Source: Betaproteobacteria bacterium (GTDB lineage Bacteria > Pseudomonadota > Gammaproteobacteria > Burkholderiales > Eutrophovitaceae). Taken from it: DNA of 8,857 nt. Location of the stretch: positions 3,570 to 12,426 of the forward strand of contig QXZO01000059.1 of NCBI GenBank assembly GCA_009886305.1, given 5' to 3'. A program made the translations under genes and the position numbers. Below the pieces are notes generated by a model. That model had not been told where the DNA came from. It made no database searches and saw only the letters and a program-made list of their open reading frames with translations. Positions 4,970 to 8,857 of the stretch are shown one piece after another. The stretch's first letter is position 1. Each line of letters begins with the position of its first letter.

Positions 4970-6535
4970 ATGTTTGAATTTCGTATAAATCAAGTGATGT
5001 CGCTGAAGAACGATTTGTTCTCGGGGCTCACAGTTGCGTTGGCATTAGTGCCAGAGGCCGTCGCATTTGCTTTCGTTGCGGGCGTCGACCCATTAGTTGG
5101 CCTATACGCCGCCTTTATGGTCGGATTGATCACAGCATGTATTGGGGGGCGTCCGGGCATGATTAGCGGAGCTACGGGAGCTTTAGCCGTAGTGATGGTT
5201 TCTTTGGTAGCTGAACACGGTGTTGAATATTTATTTTTTGCAGTGATTTTGATGGGATTAATTCAGATTACTGCGGGTTTGCTGAAGTTAGGAAAATTTA
5301 TTCGGATCGTTCCTTACCCTGTGATGCTGGGCTTTGTGAACGGTTTAGCCATCGTGATATTTCTAGCTCAACTTAGACAGTTCGGCGAATCAGGAGAGGC
5401 CGGTTGGTTGGCGGGTACTTTTATGCAAGGCTCAATCATTGACGTCGCGTGGCTCCAAGGATCCGATCTTTATTTATTATTAGGACTTGTATCATTTACG
5501 ATGATGATCATTTACTACTTGCCTCGACTTACTAGCGCATTACCCGCGTCCTTGGTAGCGATCGCAACTGTTACGGGTTTAGTTTGGTGGTTCGGATTAG
5601 ATACTAAGGTAGTGGGCGATGTCGCTTCTATTAGTGGAGGATTGCCCCAATTTCATTTCCCAAGTGCACCACTCAGTGTTGAAACGTTACTAATTATTCT
5701 GCCTTACTCAATTATTTTAGCAGCGATCGGCTTAATTGAGTCGTTATTAACGCTGCGGCTCATTGATGAGATCACGGAAACACGTGGGCACGGAAATCAA
5801 GAATGTATCGGGCAGGGAGTTGCTAATACTGTGACCGGGTTTTTTGGTGGCATGGGAGGGTGCGCTATGATCGGACAGAGCATGATTAACGTTAATTCTG
5901 GAGGCCGCGGAAGGTTTTCTGGAATTAGTGCGGCACTCTTTTTATTATTATTTATACTAATCGCATCTCCGCTTATCGAGCAAATCCCTCTGGCCGCATT
6001 AATTGGGGTGATGTTTATCGTTGTGATCAGTACGTTCGAATGGTCTAGTTTTAGGATCATAGGGAAAGTACCCCTAAGTGATGCTTTGATCCTAATTACT
6101 GTTTCTGCGGTTACAGTGGCGACTGACCTAGCGGTTGCCGTTGTGGTGGGCGTGATCATTTCCGCATTAGTGTTTAGTTGGGAACACGCTAAATATATTC
6201 GTATAGAATCAAAAGAGGATCACAAAGGTTCGACGGTATATGCGGTTACAGGTCCACTGTTTTTTGGTTCTGTGACTTCTTTCCTAGAACGATTTGATCC
6301 AAAAAAAGATAATGATGACGTTGTTATCGACTTCGCTCGATCTCGAGTAGCTGATCACTCTGGCCTTGAAGCTATTGATAGCCTAGCTGAACGTTACGAA
6401 AATGCAGGTAAAAAATTACATTTGGTTCATTTGAGTCAAGATTGTCGACGACTATTAAAAAGAGCAGGAAATCTTGTTGAAGTGAACGTAATTGAGGATC
6501 CAAAGTATTTTGTTGCAAAGGATAATGCAAGCTAA
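4970..6535 (+). CDS. SulP (SLC26) family inorganic anion transporter with STAS domain
   Basis: The 521-residue inner-membrane transporter has a hydrophobic core at about 15-410 and a cytoplasmic STAS domain at about 420-515. Family signatures include DLFSGLTVALALVPEAVAFAF (15-35), GLYAAFMVGLITACIGGRPGMISGATGA (44-71), YPVMLGFVNGLAI (116-128), GLIESLLTLRLID (254-266), QGVANTVTGFFGGMGG (282-297) and the STAS loop DHSGLEAID (462-470). SulP proteins carry sulfate, bicarbonate, dicarboxylates or other anions, often coupled to H+ or Na+; the substrate cannot be read from sequence. The acidic residue in the GLIES motif is E257 rather than the Asp I recall at this place in BicA, which argues mildly against a BicA-type sodium-bicarbonate symporter. 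ATG 4970 has a weak GGAT about 8 bases upstream; ATG 4997 is possible but would trim the N-terminal leader. It stands alone between two gaps. Confidence 0.93.
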   Translation: MFEFRINQVMSLKNDLFSGLTVALALVPEAVAFAFVAGVDPLVGLYAAFMVGLITACIGGRPGMISGATGALAVVMVSLVAEHGVEYLFFAVILMGLIQITAGLLKLGKFIRIVPYPVMLGFVNGLAIVIFLAQLRQFGESGEAGWLAGTFMQGSIIDVAWLQGSDLYLLLGLVSFTMMIIYYLPRLTSALPASLVAIATVTGLVWWFGLDTKVVGDVASISGGLPQFHFPSAPLSVETLLIILPYSIILAAIGLIESLLTLRLIDEITETRGHGNQECIGQGVANTVTGFFGGMGGCAMIGQSMINVNSGGRGRFSGISAALFLLLFILIASPLIEQIPLAALIGVMFIVVISTFEWSSFRIIGKVPLSDALILITVSAVTVATDLAVAVVVGVIISALVFSWEHAKYIRIESKEDHKGSTVYAVTGPLFFGSVTSFLERFDPKKDNDDVVIDFARSRVADHSGLEAIDSLAERYENAGKKLHLVHLSQDCRRLLKRAGNLVEVNVIEDPKYFVAKDNAS

Positions 6536-6680
6536 GTTTCGAGCAGCCGTGGTGAGTGAAGTGGTTTGTATCATCCCTCCATACAGGCAACTGCGCTATC
6601 ATTATGGTAACAGCTTGTGTAGTCCGATGGCAGTATATGAAACCTAATTTTAATCCGTATTCGTATTTCACATAGGTAAG

Positions 6681-6693
6681 AGGGAGAAGAGGA
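6681..6693 (+). promoter_or_regulatory. Purine-rich ribosome binding region of icd
   Basis: Two Shine-Dalgarno-like cores, AGGGAG at 6681-6686 (10 bases before the ATG) and AGAGGA at 6688-6693 (3 bases before it), precede ATG 6697. The 161-base gap from 6536 otherwise shows no clear terminator for SulP and no convincing promoter; a TATATG at 6634-6639 has only a 13-base distance to TTGTGT at 6615-6620. Confidence 0.6.
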
Positions 6694-6696
6694 ATC

Positions 6697-8857
6697 ATGA
6701 GTAGCAGTCAAGAAATGGATATTGTTTATACGATAGTAGATGAAGCCCCAGAGCTGGCAAGTGGTTCATTATTGCCCATAATTAAGGCCTTCACCTCTAG
6801 CGCGGATATTAGAGTTGGAAGTAAAGACATTTCGCTCTCAGGTCGAATTCTTTCTGTGTTTCCTGATCACTTAATGGAGTCGCAGCGTCAGCCGAATGAT
6901 CTCAGCGAGCTCAGTAACGTTGTAAAACAGTCTTCTGCAAATGTAATAAAACTGCCGAACATTTCCGCCTCCATTCCTCAATTAAAAGCGGTCATTAGTG
7001 AGCTACAGCAACAGGGTTTTAATATTCCAGACTATCCGGATGTGCCGAATTCAGATCTTGAATCAGATGTGCGAAAAAAATACGATTCGATAAAAGGCTC
7101 TGCTGTTAATCCTGTTCTAAGAGAGGGTAACTCTGATAGACGAGCCGCGAAGGCAGTAAAAGAATTCGCAAAGGCTAACCCTCATTCAATGGGCGTATGG
7201 GAGGGGACATCAAAAACCCATGTTTCTTCAATGTCTGGTAATGATTTCTATACGAATGAGCGTTCGGTCACAATAAGCTCGAACCAAATGGGTAAAGCAC
7301 GTATTGAATTTATTAACCGTGACGGCGAAACGGTCACGTTAAAAGATGGAGTGGTACTAAGTGCGGGTGCGGTTGTTGATGCAACATTCATGAGCATAAA
7401 AGCTTTGAGGGAATTCCTCGAGATAGAGATAGATGACGCAAAACAAAAAAATATACTGTTTTCGTTACATCTCAAAGCGACGATGATGAAGGTCTCTGAT
7501 CCGATTCTCTTTGGTCATACTGTTGTGGCATTTCTTAGCCCAGTATTCGAAAAATATGCTCAAAAGTTTAAGGAGCTTGGTATCAGTCCAAATGCGGGGT
7601 TGGGTGACGTTTTGAGTCGTTTATCAAAGGAACCAGACATCGTTAGTGAGATTAATGAAACCTTAGAGATTCGGCCTAAGCTGTATATGGTCGATAGTGA
7701 TAAGGGGATTACCAATCTACACGTGCCCTCCGATGTCATTATTGACGCATCCATGCCAGCAGTAATTCGTGCAGGCGGCATAGGTTGGGGACCTGATGGT
7801 AACGCAGGGGACGTTAAATGTGTGATTCCTGATAATTGCTACGCTCCGGTATACGATGAAACAATCGAATATTTCAAAAAGACAGGGGCCCTGGATCCGT
7901 CAACCTCAGGTGCGGTTGCCAATGTTGGTTTGATGGCGCAGAAAGCAGAAGAATATGGCTCTCATCCAACTACATTTGAGATGCCTGCTGATGGCACAGT
8001 TAAGATGCTTGCTGCTAACGGTGATGTGCTCCACGAACATGATGTTGAAAAAGGGGACGTCTGGCGCTCTTCAGTAACACAAAAGGCAGCAATCGAGGAT
8101 TGGATTAAATTAGCTCTATTAAGGCAAGAGGCGACAGGGTCTCATGCAGTATTTTGGCTTGATCGCGCGCGTGCTCATGACGCCCAGGTACTAGAGTATG
8201 TTGAGCATGCGTTAAAAGCAGAGGGTCTGACAGAAAGATTCGATATCTTGGCGCCACGGGAAGCGACAAGAGCGACCCTTGAGACGATTCGACAGGGCAA
8301 AAACTCGATAGCGATTACAGGTAACGTGTTGAGAGATTATTTGACTGATTTGTTTCCTATTTTAGAATTAGGAACTTCTGCAAAAATGTTATCTATTGTT
8401 AAGCTCATGAACGGTGGCGGCTTGTTCGAAACTGGAGCTGGGGGTTCCGCACCCAAACACGTTCAGCAGCTACTTTCTGAAAACCATTTGCGTTGGGATT
8501 CGTTAGGAGAATTCTGCGCCTTGGGAGAAAGCCTGATGTTTTATGCGAACAGTTCCGGAAATCAGCGAGCGAAAATTTTAAGTCGAGCTGCCGAAGTTGC
8601 AACTCAGAAAATACTCGATAACAATCGATCGCCTTCTAGAAAAGTTGGGGAAGCTGACAATAGAGAGAGTCATTACTATTTCGCGATGTATTGGGCAGAA
8701 GCTGTAGCCAGACAATCAGAAAACACAGAAATAGCTTCAAAGTTTAAAGTGATTTTTGATCAACTCAGTCAGAATGAAGATGCCATTATTGCTGAACTAC
8801 GTGGCGTTCAAGGTGTTCCGGTTGACATAGGTGGCTACTATCATCCAGATGCAAATA
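6697..8857 (+). CDS. icd: Monomeric NADP-dependent isocitrate dehydrogenase, lacks its last residues
   Basis: An uninterrupted frame of 720 codons runs off the right edge; the family is about 740 residues, so roughly 20 are missing. The enzyme converts isocitrate and NADP+ to 2-oxoglutarate, CO2 and NADPH in the cytoplasm (TCA cycle). The start MSSSQEMDIVYTIVDEAPEL is typical. Conserved blocks are REGNSDRRAA (142-151), LHLKATMMKVSDP (257-269), IIDASMPAVIRAGG (348-361), FWLDRARAHDAQ (486-497), TGNVLRDYLTDLFPILELGTSAKM (541-564), MNGGGLFETGAGGSAPKH (571-588) and DNRESHYYFAMYWA (654-667). D350, R546, D547 and D551 correspond to metal and isocitrate ligands described for the monomeric enzymes (D350, R547, D548, D552). 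H588, R599 and R648 match the NADP 2'-phosphate site, supporting NADP use. This is the one-chain family, unrelated in length and layout to E. coli-type dimeric Icd. It stands 161 bases after SulP. Confidence 0.97.
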   Translation, partial: MSSSQEMDIVYTIVDEAPELASGSLLPIIKAFTSSADIRVGSKDISLSGRILSVFPDHLMESQRQPNDLSELSNVVKQSSANVIKLPNISASIPQLKAVISELQQQGFNIPDYPDVPNSDLESDVRKKYDSIKGSAVNPVLREGNSDRRAAKAVKEFAKANPHSMGVWEGTSKTHVSSMSGNDFYTNERSVTISSNQMGKARIEFINRDGETVTLKDGVVLSAGAVVDATFMSIKALREFLEIEIDDAKQKNILFSLHLKATMMKVSDPILFGHTVVAFLSPVFEKYAQKFKELGISPNAGLGDVLSRLSKEPDIVSEINETLEIRPKLYMVDSDKGITNLHVPSDVIIDASMPAVIRAGGIGWGPDGNAGDVKCVIPDNCYAPVYDETIEYFKKTGALDPSTSGAVANVGLMAQKAEEYGSHPTTFEMPADGTVKMLAANGDVLHEHDVEKGDVWRSSVTQKAAIEDWIKLALLRQEATGSHAVFWLDRARAHDAQVLEYVEHALKAEGLTERFDILAPREATRATLETIRQGKNSIAITGNVLRDYLTDLFPILELGTSAKMLSIVKLMNGGGLFETGAGGSAPKHVQQLLSENHLRWDSLGEFCALGESLMFYANSSGNQRAKILSRAAEVATQKILDNNRSPSRKVGEADNRESHYYFAMYWAEAVARQSENTEIASKFKVIFDQLSQNEDAIIAELRGVQGVPVDIGGYYHPDAN

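Noticed and set aside
5797..6159. 120-codon minus-strand frame inside the SulP gene
   Set aside because: It lies wholly opposite the well-supported SulP coding sequence, is Thr/Ile/Pro-rich in a way expected of a reverse-complement shadow, and matches no family.

Overview
The window looks like a chromosomal segment of a marine, aerobic, proteorhodopsin-bearing Gammaproteobacterium. The evidence is a green-type proteorhodopsin, a divergently oriented carotenoid (phytoene) desaturase start, a SulP anion transporter, a monomeric NADP-dependent isocitrate dehydrogenase, and moderate-to-low GC with AT-rich intergenic DNA. The taxonomic placement is an inference from gene families, not from a marker gene.

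Layout from left to right. (1) Positions 1-88, minus strand: the first 29 codons of a CrtI-like FAD enzyme. (2) An AT-rich divergent intergenic region of about 400 bp. (3) Proteorhodopsin at 506-1270, closed by two tandem intrinsic terminators (1280-1320 and 1328-1367), so it is probably its own transcription unit. (4) A three-gene operon at 1513-3947: an SxtJ-family membrane protein, a 50-residue DUF5989-type membrane peptide absent from ordinary ORF lists, and a NodU/CmcH-type O-carbamoyltransferase. (5) A convergent DUF1330-like gene at 3987-4367 on the minus strand. (6) A gap of about 600 bp with no convincing gene. (7) A SulP-family transporter with a C-terminal STAS domain at 4970-6535. 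(8) A monomeric NADP-isocitrate dehydrogenase from 6697, running off the right edge about 20 residues before its expected end.

How the genes fit together. CrtI makes lycopene, the route to beta-carotene and then retinal, which is the chromophore of proteorhodopsin; the remaining crt/blh genes would lie to the left, outside the window. Proteorhodopsin pumps protons in light, and the resulting gradient could energise secondary transport, possibly including SulP. The SxtJ/DUF5989/carbamoyltransferase trio is the least understood part. The same protein set occurs as SxtI/J/K in saxitoxin clusters and next to carbamoyltransferases elsewhere. No backbone-synthesis genes accompany it here, so the molecule it carbamoylates is unknown and saxitoxin production should not be inferred. 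No mobile element, CRISPR array, tRNA or rRNA was seen.
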